Part shown: one piece after another, positions 44,036 through 55,620 of the stretch
How positions within the stretch are numbered: position 1 is the first letter of the stretch
Layout: each line of letters begins with the position of its first letter
Origin: Aspergillus flavus
Lineage: Eukaryota > Ascomycota > Eurotiomycetes > Eurotiales > Aspergillaceae
Direction of reading: 5' to 3'
NCBI RefSeq assembly: GCF_009017415.1
Contig: NC_092407.1
Span: 1,116,001-1,180,000, forward strand
DNA length: 64,000 bases
The notes under the pieces: generated by a model
The model's database searches: none
Told to the model about the DNA's origin: nothing
What the model saw: the letters and a program-made list of their open reading frames with translations, nothing else
Translations under genes and position numbers: made by a program

Positions 44036-47000
44036 CTAAGTGTTACCAGTAACTACATATATTGCAAGTAAAAGAAAAGTCCAGAACTGAAGGTGGAATA
44101 TACAACTCTTCAGTCGCCCTATCCAAGCTGGAGAGTTGCTCGAAGTCAAATTATGATCATGAATAGCCACAATGAGCTCGCTTGACACGGTCTCACTCTC
44201 ACCTTTAGTATTTTCCTCCCATGTTTCCGTTCGGTGCTTTTTCTCGGACATTCTTGATACATCTTCAAGGTAATCAGCGGCATCACGGGTTTCAGGCTGT
44301 CGACGCGCAATGTCCAATGGTGTATTATTATTGAGATCCGTTGAGTCAACATGGTAGCCATCGTCGACCAATAACTTGGCGATTTCCACGGTTCTTGCCA
44401 GATGCAGTGGCGTATGCCCTTGCTCGTTGACTGCGCTCTCCGGCCGCAATTTGCTTTCGATGAGACGACGCAGGATATCAGTTTCATTGGCTGCCGTTGC
44501 CATATGTAGCAGTGTATCACCACTTAACATGCATTTGTATGTAAGGTCAGCCCTTCCGGTGGTAATTACTTCTCGAAGCAATGCCCAGTGGTCATGTTCC
44601 GCAAGAGTCAAAGCAGGAAGATCCTGCGTATCTCTTGTTTCGCCATTGGGTGATGTGGCATTGCTCTGTAGCACCTCCATGACTTGCGTATGTTGAAGCA
44701 GGGAGGCCATCATATAAGGTGTACAGCCCCTATCGTCTGCAAGGTTGGGATCTGCGCCTAGTTCGAGCAGCACCTCTGTCACTTCACCAGCTCGTGCGCT
44801 GTTCGAAAGGCTAGCATAGTGTAGTGGTGTCAGTCCCCGTTCGTCCCGTGTATCTATGTTATAGATATGGATCTTGTTGGTCTGCGAAAGGGCCGAGTGG
44901 AGCAAGCGGATAATCTCTGGGTATCCCATTGCGCTAGCGATGTGGATAAGCTCCTTTTCAGATTCAAGGTTTAACCGCTCGCACTTGAGTAGGGTTTCAA
45001 CAATATCCAGCGCGCCCAGCCTGATGGCCAATATCAGGGTCGAGTTACTGGCATTGTCTCGCACGTTTGGGCTAGCACCCTGTTGCAATAGCAATCTGAC
45101 AAGCCCCTGGCACTTGTATTCCTTGTAGCGGATCTTGTTCATATGATCGCAGCGTGAAAGGTATATATTGTCTGCCACTGGGTCGAAAGTGTCGATACTA
45201 ACTCCTTCCTCTGAATATACCGCAAATGATAATGCAGTAAAGCCATTCGAATCCTGAGCATTGACGTCGATTGATTTGTGGCCCAGGAACTCATCAACGA
45301 AGTCATAATGACCGTGCCCCACCGCAAGCATGAGGACTGTTCGGCTCTTCGCGCCCAATCTGGCATTGAGGTTAATATTTCCTGTCCGCAGGAGCCTTCG
45401 CACAATCTCCTGCCGTTTTTCCTGTTTTCCTTGCAGACGTTTCGCACAAATCAATCCACACATGGCGTCAATAACTGCCTCCTCCTCCACTGGAGTATTG
45501 TGCTTTAATAGTTCTTCCACCGTCTCGACATGGCCATTGATGCAAGCGTATCGTAAGGGGGTACGGCTGTATATATGATCACGTATGCCGACATCATGGT
45601 TCTCAGCAATCAGCAGACTGACTATATTGGTCAAACCGAACCAAGCACAAATATGAAGAACGTCCACAGCCTCATGGATCCATTCCGCAGATTCCTTCGG
45701 ACCACGCTTCGCGGCTTGTCGTATGAGCCGTGCCAAATGAACAGGATGTTTGAGTAACCGAACCGCTTCCTTATCAATCTCCTGGTCATTCGCTTTGCGA
45801 ACGTGGTCTCCCCAAAATCGTAGAGCGTAGGGCAGAAAGGGATACGCCGTGGGATTCTCATAATGGCTCAAAGACTGCTCGTCCTGTAGATACTTTAGGC
45901 AAGTTTTCGCCATCTCGTACTCTGCGCGCTTTAGGAATGGATGATGGTCACTCTTGGCGAGCACGGCTGGCAGGGTACCGTCGAAAAATCGTACAAAAGA
46001 GCACGACTCCTCGGCCTTGTCAATGGTGATCAGCCCGTTTGCTGACCACAGAATGAACGTCCTATCGTTTAGGGTTGACTCTATGACCTGATCTGAATGG
46101 AGGGCCAACGCATGCTGTAATTGCAATATGGTTAGATAACGACAAGCCGACATTATCAAGGCAAGTGTTGTGAATGCTATATGCAGCTCATTCTCTTTCC
46201 TGTACCTCTTGAGCTTCGCAATCCGTTCATCAACGTACGCGGTCAAACGCTTCTCTGGTATTTTGTCCAGAAAGCGAAGCACCACTTTGTCATTCTCTGG
46301 CTCCTTGCTTTCGAACAGATTTTGTAGCCAAAGCTGCGCAATGATCAAGCTGCATTGTGCTTTTCTTGCAATCTGTCGAGAAATGCGATTGACTAGGCCG
46401 GGCTTATCGCGTAGATATCGCGCAATAGGCCGGGGATTATATTTCGGCGACGGATGCACGCGCTCATCCCGTCGATCGCGACCTGTTTTCAATGCTCGAC
46501 TAATCGTCTCGCGACAATATTCCTCGAGCTCGTCATTTCGTGCGCGCACCTCAATTCGAACGGTGTCATATGGCTCCTCACCATCGTGGTTCTTGGGACA
46601 GATGATTCCTTGTTTTTTGCAGTCCAGACACAAGTCAAATTGCCCATCATCGCAATCACAATGAACATACATCCCAAGGTTTTGTTTTCTGCAGTGATTG
46701 CAGAAAACTATTTTTTTAACTTCTCGGTACCCCAGGGAGGTAGTGAGAAGGCTCAAGGGAAGGCCATCCTGAACAAGGCCCAAGGCATATTCCTTGATAA
46801 GCTCTGAAACCTCGGGGAAGCATTGGTTCAAACCGTCAACGATAAGATATACGCGTTCCTGTTTGGCTACTAAGTCCTGAAACGCTTGCTTCATAATTTC
46901 TCTAGTTGAATATGCTCCGTTGCCAAGGCCCTCGTATGCGTCTATGAGCTTCTGTGGTATATCAACGTTGGGACCGCACGAGATTAGCTGCTTTAGCATG

Positions 47001-48636
47001 CTACCCAGAAGGTTATCTAGTGTTTGTTTGACCCGTTTATGTTCATCATCACTTAGATATAGGTAGATGACAGGTCTTTTTAAGCCAAAAGTCTTTTGAA
47101 GGCGGTGGATCACCATAGCACAGAAGTTGGTCTGGTTGATGGAATGAATTAGTAAAAGCGATCATTACACATTGCAGGCATATCGTTCACCAGATGGCGT
47201 ACCTTGCCTGTGCCGGCCTCGCCGTAACATCGAAGCTGCCAGCGGCTCCCTTTGACCCAACGCATGAATTCATCTGATTTAAGCAGCCACTTTCCTATGA
47301 ATACGGATCTGCTAAGCAGATCTTCCTGCTCGGTTTTGAAATCCAACGTAGACAGCCAACCCGTAATTTCATGGCGGTATTTGGTATCCATTGCTGTGCT
47401 CATCTTATTAAACTTTTCCTTTACTTCATTCAGGTCATGCGTGACTACAATCAAGGACCTCTGTTAGCACAGCTTACTTGCCATTCGAATCAGGTGGGAA
47501 TCCTGCCCCCTTCCCTTTCTCATCTAGATACTACGTACATTGTTCAAGAACTTGCGCCGCCGCTGTATCCCTGGCGATATCATGGGGCTGAATGACTGCT
47601 AATAGATCCTTTGCATAAGCCGCAGCAGCTACAGCAGCATATGGCTGCCATTTCTTACACTTATGAGTGTCTGCATAGTCCGAAATGCCTCGGATGGCGA
47701 TGCATGGGAAGCGATCCATCAGGCCCGCCGCTTCCTTCTCGAAACACAGTACTTTTTCGGACTTGCGAAGCGCATCCCGAAACTTTGGGTCTTGCATAGT
47801 GAGGTCTGCAGATGCAATGAGCCCATAATGGATGGAGGGACCATCGTCAGGTCGCGGGTCCCGATCCACTATTTGTGTTCTGTCACAGTTGCTGCAGTCC
47901 TCGCCTTCGTCAGGATGGCGATACTCTCTCCGGAACAGCAGGTCATGCTCGCGACCCGGAAAGCCAAAATATGGGATACCCAGATCCCGGAGCTTCAAGG
48001 TCGCATCCTGTATATACTTTTTCATGTGTCCCTCCTTGAACTGATGATGTGATTGGAGTACATTTGCCGCCACGATCAAAGCAGATTTTGGTTTGTCCAG
48101 GTGTGAGATAATTTTATATCCTTCAGGGTACCTTTTACCAGTATCGTACTGCACAATGCCGCCTAAAACACATTTAATCACGTATTAGCCAAGTACAGTT
48201 CGATAACGTGCTCAGTGGCAGCAATGAAGCGGAGTCTAAGAACCTAGCCCATCAACGTACCATGCTCGCCCTGAGGCTTGCTGACAACAACATCCCCAAG
48301 CCGAATATCTCTTTTCCCAACGTAGGGGTCGGGCGAGTCTGTGGCGCCCCCACCAACACCTACCAGCAACCCGAACCGGATCTGGGGAAATGTGCGAGTC
48401 ATGTTCACCGCGGCGTCAGCAGCATTGGCTTTTCCTTGGCCAATAGGCCTAGCAATGACGACGTTGTGCTTCCCCATGCGGCCGACAATGTATGCATTTT
48501 CATCGCGAGGAGTAGGCGGAGGGGCGTGTAGTTCGTCTAGGAGAGCCCTGGCGGCATATTGCTCGGAGGCCAGAACACAAACCCAGCCGACTGTGTAGGC
48601 GTCAGGAGTGAGACAAATGCGATTTGGGTCGTCCAT
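44036..48636 (-). CDS. NLR-like protein: PNP/UDP phosphorylase - NACHT - ZZ-like zinc cluster - ankyrin repeats
   Basis: Four exons, 48636-48261, 48162-47539, 47444-47203 and 47131-44036 (introns 98, 94 and 71 nt), give 1445 residues with no internal stop. Residues 1 to about 330: PNP_UDP nucleoside-phosphorylase fold (VGVGGGAT, RLGDVVVSKPQGEHGG, FEKEAAGLMD, RGISDYADTHKCKKWQPYAA). About 345-700: NACHT; the P-loop GEAGTGKT (408-415) is completed across the third splice junction, with Walker B-like LIVDGLNQC (510-518). Inside it lies a Cys/His cluster (C558, C561, C572, C574, C582, C585, C592, H596) of ZZ type. About 890-1395: at least eight ankyrin repeats. The last 20 residues hold a hydrophobic segment. 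Such proteins are the fungal counterparts of NLR immune receptors and act in self/non-self recognition and programmed death; the ligand is unknown. Divergent from the S41 protease gene. Confidence 0.9.
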
Positions 48637-49521
48637 ATTGCAGTTACCGTGTTGGTAACCTTGGACAAGAGTCAAAGTGAATGTGGATTATCGTGAGAGA
48701 ATGGGAGAGAAGCCTGGAAAAGAGGGGGAGGACGAAGGAAAGTGAGTGATGCAACGTCTGACCGCCACTTATGAGATATGAGACAAGCAAGCCCTAGGAA
48801 GGTGTGGCCCTTTATTAGGGGTTACCAGCAATACTGAACCTTTAGGAGATTGGGAGGGAGGAAAGAGCACTCCCAACTTTCTCAGAGTTCATGTTGTATG
48901 CAAGTACAGTCAGATGGGCCTACCTTACGCAGCAAGGATCGGAAATTAGTGGGATAAGCAGGCTGTGGCAGAATGAGACCGAATGAAGGCAAGATTCTGT
49001 CCTATGTCCTTATTCAGTATGGTTTCCTTTTGGGTTTCATATGTGTGTGCGAAGGTCTCCAGTAAAGCAAGGCTGAAAGCACCCTTGGGTAACGTATGAG
49101 TAATGAGTGTTCAGTATTAATCATTGAGCGTCACGTTGTTGGTCCGGTTTTAATATTGAGACTTGTCTTGGTTGAAACCAGGGCGTTTGGCTGTGGCGGA
49201 CTCACCACGCGAGGCTGAGTGTCCGCTGCTCTGGCAAACGGGAGTCTATAATCCCGTCCTCCGGAGGCTTCTTGGGACCTGCCAAGGCTTTGGAAAGAGG
49301 GCACCAACCAAGGAGCGATGCAGATTGGCTATTCTAAGAGCTGAAACGTCGTGAAAAGCTGCATCAAGAAGAAATGTTCCGTGCGTCTGAGGAGGAACTA
49401 TCGGAGGGTGCAAAGACATCTGCCGCCTCAGGACAAGCTATAAAAATTGACAACGAGACGTTGAGTAGACAATCAAGTAAACATTTTCAAACCAACAACA
49501 ATACATTCCCAGTCAAGATTC
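48637..49521. other. shared promoter region of NLR-like and S41 protease genes
   Basis: About 885 bases between two outward-facing starts. A 63-codon frame (49163-49354) has no resemblance. No TATA box or known operator is clear on either side. Confidence 0.45.
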
Positions 49522-52500
49522 ATGTTGCGGCAGATCATCGGCACACTTGTGCTCCTGCTGATGCAGGTGCTCGCGGTGACATCGCAGCAGCAGCCGACAT
49601 CTTCCACGACTGCTTTGACTTTCAATCCAACCAGTTGCGGTGAAATCATCAATAACGAGGGTATGTAATGAGTAAAGCAAACGGAATAATAGCTCTAGGT
49701 GCTGATTATGAGCAATATACTTAGAAGTTTCTATATTCGACGCGAGCCAAGCCCACAAATGCCTGACGAGCCTTCCGTTCCGCGCAGATATTGCCAGTCA
49801 ACTTGTTCAATATGTCAACGACATGATTCAGTTCCATAGTACTCTCGCCTATTTGGCCGATCCACCACAAAGCTACCAGCAGCCGGCTGTTGACCTCATG
49901 TCCGGGTTGTCTCAGCTCCAACGCGATATTGACAATAATGTCTTCCGCAATGAATATGCCTTTGAGGCAGCTCTGAACCACTTGATCCATGCTGCCCATG
50001 ATGATCATCTTGAACTCGTCGGCGGCGCACTTTCTCGATTTACATATGCAGCCCCTTACCGTATCGTGTCTGTTTCATCGGACGGGGTAGAGCTGCCCAA
50101 GGTCTATATCTCAGGTAGGTACACAGGGAGGTTCAAGATTGCAGTCGCTGACATTAGCATCTTCCAGATGATTTGCTCGCCAACGAAACGAGATACCTTC
50201 CTTGGCAGCCGTCGGCTATCAGAACCATCAACGGCCAGGATGTCGTTGAGTACCTGACGCAATTTGCTGCTGTTAACTCCTTCGGAAAGCTTGAGCCTCA
50301 TGCAGATTGGAATATGTCGATGCGAAGTTCGGCATTGGAGATCCAAGGAAAGCGGGAGGCCTTCCACGGAGCTGCCACCTACCCAGGGGACTTCATTACA
50401 TTCACATTCGAGAACGGTACGACGGTAGGTCCGCTTCCGTGGGAGGCTTTATTCTGCTGCAATGGGGGTGTTGGACCGCTGCAGACGGGGGACGAACTCT
50501 ATGATTTTTTTGTCTTAGGCCACTATCCTGCGTCATACGACGAAAACCTGGAGGCAGACATGACGACTATCTCCAACCGAGCAGCGCCCGTCATAACTCC
50601 TTTGAACAATCCAGCATACCCCCCAAAAGCTGATGTCACAGAGGCAAGCTACACTAGGGACGGTGGAGCACTTCTAAGAGGGTACTTCTTGCATGATTCC
50701 TCTTTGGCCGTTCTCAGCATCCCACATTTTGTGGTTGATAGAAAAGCGCCCCATTCATTCAGCAACGCAGTCAAGCAATTCCTCGCGCAGAGCACCAAAG
50801 CTGGCCTTAAGAAAGTAGTTATTGATGTACAACAGAACCCGGGTGGAAGCCCTCTGCTGGCACTTGAGACCTTTAAGATAGTGAGTTAACGCCGCAACTC
50901 GCTCAGCTCTGTTGCGTCTGTGTTCTTAACTGACCCATGTTTCCATATAGTTTTTCCCTTCCATTAAACCGTGGGCAAGTAGTCGTCGACGTGTTCATCC
51001 AATGGCAAACGCTCTGGGTTCTGCCCTAACAACCTACTGGCAAAACCTTACCATGGATCGCCCGGAGTATTACAACTTAACAGCCAACGAGTGGGTGGTA
51101 ACCGGCCGACTAGACCTAGACACTGGGAGAAACTTCACCTCGTGGGATGATTTTGTCGGCCCGACAGATCGTTATCGTGGTGATGGCTTTACGAAGAAGG
51201 TATGGGCAATCCTCCTTTGTACCTATTCTTTGATGGAATACGCGGTGCTGACGGAGGGGCGCTTAGGAGCAATACAATTTATCAAGCACCTTATTTACCA
51301 TGAAGGCAGCTGGAATTGAAATCGACGGGCATGATAATGGTCAGCCATATAAACCAGAGGACATCATTATCTTGAGCGACGGACTCTGCTCGTCGGCATG
51401 CGCACTTTTCATGGAACTTATGCATCACGAAGCGGGAGTGCAAACCGTTGTAATTGGAGGCCAACCCAGTTATGGGCCGATGCAGGCACCGAGCGGAAGC
51501 CGCGGAGCAGCCCTTTACAAGGCTGAGAATATGCATCGAGATATTGAACTGGCGCGAGGCATCGACAAATCTAGGCATGTGGACTTACCCAGCCGCACAC
51601 ATGCGTTCCTAATTACTACCGCCACGGTCAATCTCCGAGACCAGGTCCGACAAACTGACTCCTCCGCCACGCCCTTACAATTCCTTTATGAGGCTGCTGA
51701 CTGCAGAATATTCCTTGTTCCTGCGACCTGGTACAACTATACCAATCTCTGGAAGTATGCTGCAGACGCAATATGGCAGAACCCCGCGTTTTGTACTAAA
51801 GGCTCGAGGACGGATCATACCCAGCCGACTCACCCTTCAGTGCCAGGCAAGCCATACAATGCGAGCAGTACTCTATCGAATCTGGCGGACTCACAATCGG
51901 AGGGGCATCCCTCAAGTATACAAGACGACTCCAACTTTATCTTAGACAAAGTTGGGTCGCCGGGTAAATTGGAGGGGCGTCCATGCCAGTTGCACACCGA
52001 CTGTGCAGGGCAGTTATCATGCCAGGATGCCCAGGTCTGTGGGATTGAACAGAATTCCCAGAAAGAATTCTATGGAATACCAGAAAAGCAGAAGCGATGC
52101 GTTGAATGGTGTGACAACTACACCAAGAAGTGCGTTGGTTGGGGGAAAACTTGCTATCAGGATAACGATCCCATCCTTGAGCAGCCATTTCCAGGAGAGT
52201 ATCATACCAAAAATTGCAAACCAATCCCACCAAACGACTGTCCTCTTTCTACGTACAAGGACGATGAAGGCTTCGATTGCTATGGCACAAAAGACACCCT
52301 TACGTGCTATAACCGGGTGAGTGGGAAGTGGAAAACATTGATGAGTCTGGATTCTGGGTCTCGCCTGGCCGATTCCCCTATTCTCTATCTTAATGAGACC
52401 CAAACCTGTTGTTGCGGGGGCTGGCAATCTGTGTGTGGCACGAATAATTCTCAATTTTGCCAACAAAAGAAAGGTAGTCCTGTTTGTGATTGCTCCAACG

Positions 52501-52538
52501 GATCTCGGCAATGTCAGGTGAAAAGTCAGATATTCTAG
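49522..52538 (+). CDS. secreted S41-family (CPAF-like) protease with cysteine-rich C-terminal tail
   Basis: Exons 49522-49660, 49725-50114, 50168-50880, 50951-51199 and 51306-52538 give 907 residues; introns are 64, 53, 70 and 106 nt. The last acceptor is the least sure. A signal peptide (IIGTLVLLLMQVLAVTS) leads the protein. Residues about 45-640 resemble fungal peptidase-S41 family proteins of the CPAF/UstP type: VVIDVQQNPGGSPLLALETFKIFFP, then LSDGLCSSACALFMEL with the likely catalytic serine at 526/527 and GGQPSYGPMQ. From about residue 720 a separate tail holds 20 cysteines in some 185 residues (including a CCC triplet), with N-glycosylation sites, pointing to an extracellular disulfide-rich module I cannot name. 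Protease of this type process peptides in RiPP clusters (UstP), but no precursor or DUF3328 genes are seen nearby. Confidence 0.8.
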
Positions 52539-53046
52539 ATTGTGGACCTCCAGTCGGAGTGTATCTTGGGTGAGATATTGGGCAGCGAAGGATCGCAGTC
52601 TAGATTTTCATATAGGTGTGGCATACTTTTGTATTTTGGGTAGAGGTTTAGAACAGGCGAATGAAGCAGGCATTGTAATCATATGTAATAGCAACTGCAG
52701 GATTCTGACTTGAGTTAACTAGAGTCACTCCATGTATATCGTCAAGCTGCATGTTGAATTCTTGGAGTCCGACTTACTGGTAGTTTGGGAAGCAGCGAAT
52801 ATACCAAGAGACACCGCCGCTTTAGCTGTTTTCCTTGAAATAGATATGCAGAAACGTCGAAGAGATAGTATACTGGCATTTTAGCGCATTCCAAAATTGC
52901 CCAGACAAAGACATCCCCTTTATGCGACCGTGAAAGCCGGGGCGTTTGCCCAGCTTGCCCGACCAGAACAAAACGCCCGCCTGGGGCCGTCCTCGATGAC
53001 AGAGCTCACGGGCCAGACTCAAGGAAACACTCCTCTGATGAGAAAT
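52539..53046. other. intergenic, nothing recognised
   Basis: About 510 bases between the protease stop and the first CVNH relic. A frame running into the relic from 52897 is probably chance. Confidence 0.35.
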
Positions 53047-53249
53047 GTAGAGTTCTGGCTATGTACGCCTACTAACATAAGGTCTGCTGTTGGGACCGTT
53101 AATAACGATGATGGTGTGCTGAGCTGTTTTGGTCTGAAGGGCGAACGCGGGCTATTTGTTGGTTAATGTAATAGCCATTCTTCTTTTATCTGGTGCCGAG
53201 TTGATAGTTTGCAGGGGAAACAATGATAGGTACTGGATTGACTAGTTAG
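53047..53249 (+). pseudogene. 5'-truncated CVNH relic (copy 1)
   Basis: The sequence matches the last two exons of the CVNH gene 1.1 kb downstream. An acceptor-like TAG ends at 53050; the following exon (53051-53161) encodes FWLCTP..NDDGVLSCFGLKGERG; a GTTAAT donor and a GCAG acceptor at 53214 lead to GETMIGTGLTS and a stop at 53249. The first two exons (signal peptide and first CVNH half) are missing upstream. The frame is intact, which suggests recent truncation. Confidence 0.65.
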
Positions 53250-53658
53250 ATCATTATTATATTCTGGTTAACTTGTATTACTTCGCTTGTATATGTCCCC
53301 TATAGTACTACCAATCTTGAATCTTTCGGAAAATATCTGGAACCGCTCTCTCGAGTAGTATACGAAAAAGAAATATACTAGATAACCAATCACAGTATCT
53401 ACTATAGAACCTAAATATAACCAAGATATTAACATTATCCTTACCTGATTTGCTCGGCTTGCCCGACTTGCCCGACTTGCCCGCATTGTCTATTTTGCCC
53501 GACTTGAATAACGTGCCCTGCTCTATCTTAGGACATTATCAAGATAAAGTTAACAGGGCCTTTACTAACTACCAAGGCTGTAATGGATATAAAAGGATCC
53601 CTACATCTGTATAATATTCTACTTGAAATAACTATTATTTCATCTTGTACCTGAAGCT
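53250..53658. other. duplicated flank, short tandem repeats and promoter of the CVNH gene
   Basis: The first part (about 53261-53370) resembles the sequence after the intact gene (about 54440-54545), for example the shared CCCTATAGTACTA word. At 53453-53510 the nonamer TTGCCCGAC is repeated about four times. A TATA box (TATAAAAG, 53588-53595) lies 70 bases before the ATG at 53659. Confidence 0.65.
53453..53510. repeat. short tandem repeat of TTGCCCGAC
   Basis: About four imperfect copies in tandem. Related TTGCCCGACC and GCCCG words occur near 52950, suggesting spread with the local duplication. Confidence 0.7.
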
Positions 53659-54410
53659 ATGTATCGATTCTTACCTCTTTTTTTCCTGCCCCTGGCAGCT
53701 TTGGCTGCCGATGAGCTCCCTGGTGTTGTGGTTCCTAAAAAGCCCGTGGGTGGGCTGTATGATACTTGTGCTATCCAGGTGGTGCAACTATCAAAAGGCG
53801 AGAAAGCCTGGGTGACTGGCAATTGCAGCACCCGTGATGGAGACCAAATGGAAAGCCATTTAGATCTTGATCGGTGCTTTTCTAGTCAGTTTACGTTTGA
53901 TATAACACCAGAAAAAGAGTACGTGGGACGCTTTCAATCCGTTAATCGTTGTGTGAATAACCTGAATAACTTTTCATAAGCGGGCCCGGAATTTCTGCAA
54001 GTTGTCGTCAGTGTGGATTCTACACCGAAAGTAATTGCTTAGGAGATGTGCAAAAGACTTTAAAGTGCCTTTGTGGTAGTGGTGGTAAGTTTCCCTTCTT
54101 GAAAATATGTCTTCTGGTATTGATATATTTATGAAATATTTAGATTATATGCTCTTTTACCCTTTTCAACTCAGTCGGTTCCCTACATTTCCGCAGAATA
54201 CTGGTTGTGTACCCCTCCTAACGAAAGGCCTATAGACGGAACAGTTCATAATGATGATGGTATGCTGAGTTGTTTTGGTATAAAGGGTGAACAGGGCCCG
54301 GCCCCTGTAAGTCTCCTGCTCTTCTGGAGCAAATCCACCGTCACTCCTGTTCCCTAGTGCAGAGCAGAGCTGATATCTTACAGGGCACGCAATCACCGGC
54401 ACTGGATTAA
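53659..54410 (+). CDS. secreted CVNH (cyanovirin-N homology) domain lectin
   Basis: Exons 53659-53918, 53981-54084, 54197-54306 and 54384-54410 (introns 62, 112 and 77 nt) give 166 residues. A signal peptide (MYRFLPLFFLPLAALA) precedes two CVNH halves: the first has DTCAI..TGNCSTRDG and ESHLDLDRC; the second has ISASCRQCGFY, LKCLCG and the typical end NDDGMLSCFG. Cysteines are more numerous than in cyanovirin-N, as in other fungal members. CVNH proteins bind mannose-rich glycans. The last exon is uncertain: in copy 1 the corresponding exon reads GETMIGTGLTS, whereas here the phase differs and the chain ends soon after GTQ. A TATA box lies 70 bases upstream of the start. Two broken copies of the 3' part flank the gene. 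Confidence 0.72.
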
Positions 54411-55005
54411 CTATCTTACGAGGATAGCTAAGTTCCAGTCAAATCAGTTTAATGTTTCCTTTTCAAAGTTCCCTATAGTACTATCAATATTAAATCTTTT
54501 AGAGAACCATTTGAACAGCTCTGTAGAGTAGCAGTCTATAAGTCTATCATCTATGAGAAGACTTCATGACTACAGTATATGATATATTGATCGCAAATCT
54601 TGGATGTATGCTAGTGCTAACAAAAGAGCCATAGACAAGATAATCGTCGTTGACGATGGTTACCTGACTTGCTTTGGTCTGGATCCTTTTACAATAGAGG
54701 AGGAAACTCCTTGCCGTTGGGACGGTCAAAAGGGTAATAGTTCAACTCCCACTGAATGAGACTGAGGCCCTCCCACGACGGCAGGTTGAATACGAGTTAT
54801 CCTTAGCATGAGTCAACCTTCTGCCCCACGGATATTAATCAATTGACTCATTTCCCGCAAAAGCACTTTCCCGTTTTTTTGTTAAAATAGTGAACAAATC
54901 TTTCAAGGGAAGTCGACAAGGCTACCTGATACTAATCATTCTCAGTTGTCTCCCACAAACGAACATCGCAAATATCACCCACCGTGACACGTAAATAAAG
55001 ACACA
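54411..55005. other. 3' flank with a third CVNH relic; promoter of the DUF4291 gene
   Basis: Apart from the relic listed separately, no gene is seen. The region before 55006 is ordinary promoter-like sequence. Confidence 0.4.
54593..54685 (+). pseudogene. CVNH relic (copy 3), one decayed exon
   Basis: Translation in one frame gives NKRAIDKIIVVDDGYLTCFGLD, aligning with NERPIDGTVHNDDGMLSCFGIK of the intact gene and with copy 1. The leading cysteine and tryptophan block is changed and no splice sites are preserved, so it is non-functional. Confidence 0.6.
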
Positions 55006-55620
55006 ATGGCTACGAATAACGCAAACCTCCAACCCTTCCGAGCGATCCGAGCACAATCCACCCAATCCACGATCACAGTATACCAAGCCTTCTCCCCCGA
55101 AATCGCCGAACCCGCGCTGAGAGCCCAGAAATTTGTCCCCCCATTCTCCCGCACGCGCATGACCTGGATCAAGCCCTCATTCCTCTGGATGGCCTACCGC
55201 TGCGGCTGGGCCACCAAACCGAAGCAAGAACGTGTTTTGGCGATCGAGATAACCCGCGAGGGCTTCGAATGGGCCCTGAGAAGATCCTGCCTCAGTCATG
55301 TCCCCGGTAGCCGGGACCAAGACCAAGAGAAATGGCGTCAGCGTCTCCGCGAGAGTCCTGTCCGTGTACAGTGGGATCCGGAGCGAGACCTGTGGCATCG
55401 GCCACTGGGGTATCGGTCTATTCAGATTGGGCTCAGTGGGGAGGCTGTTGAGCGATATGTCGATGAGTGGATCGTTTCGATCACAGACGTGACGGGTCTT
55501 ATGGGGGATGTCAAGAGGGCACTGGATAAGGCGGATGTCGAAGGGGCGGAAGGCCTTCTTCCGGTTGAATCTGTGTATCCTCTGTCGGAGGAGCTGCGGG
55601 ACATATTGCATGCGACATAG
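55006..55620 (+). CDS. DUF4291 family protein
   Basis: A single exon of 204 residues from the ATG at 55006 (CACAATGGC). The family's conserved blocks are all present: ITVYQAFSPEIAEPAL, PPFSRTRMTWIKPSFLWMAYRCGWATK, then VLAIEITREGFEWAL and VQWDPERDL. DUF4291 proteins occur in bacteria and fungi; their function is not known. No signal peptide or membrane span, so cytosolic. No clear partnership with neighbours. Confidence 0.9.
   Translation: MATNNANLQPFRAIRAQSTQSTITVYQAFSPEIAEPALRAQKFVPPFSRTRMTWIKPSFLWMAYRCGWATKPKQERVLAIEITREGFEWALRRSCLSHVPGSRDQDQEKWRQRLRESPVRVQWDPERDLWHRPLGYRSIQIGLSGEAVERYVDEWIVSITDVTGLMGDVKRALDKADVEGAEGLLPVESVYPLSEELRDILHAT

Noticed and set aside
49522..52538. RiPP (ustiloxin-like) cluster around the S41 protease
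   Set aside because: No repeated precursor peptide, DUF3328 oxidase or tyrosinase is adjacent; the tyrosinase in the window is 30 kb away.
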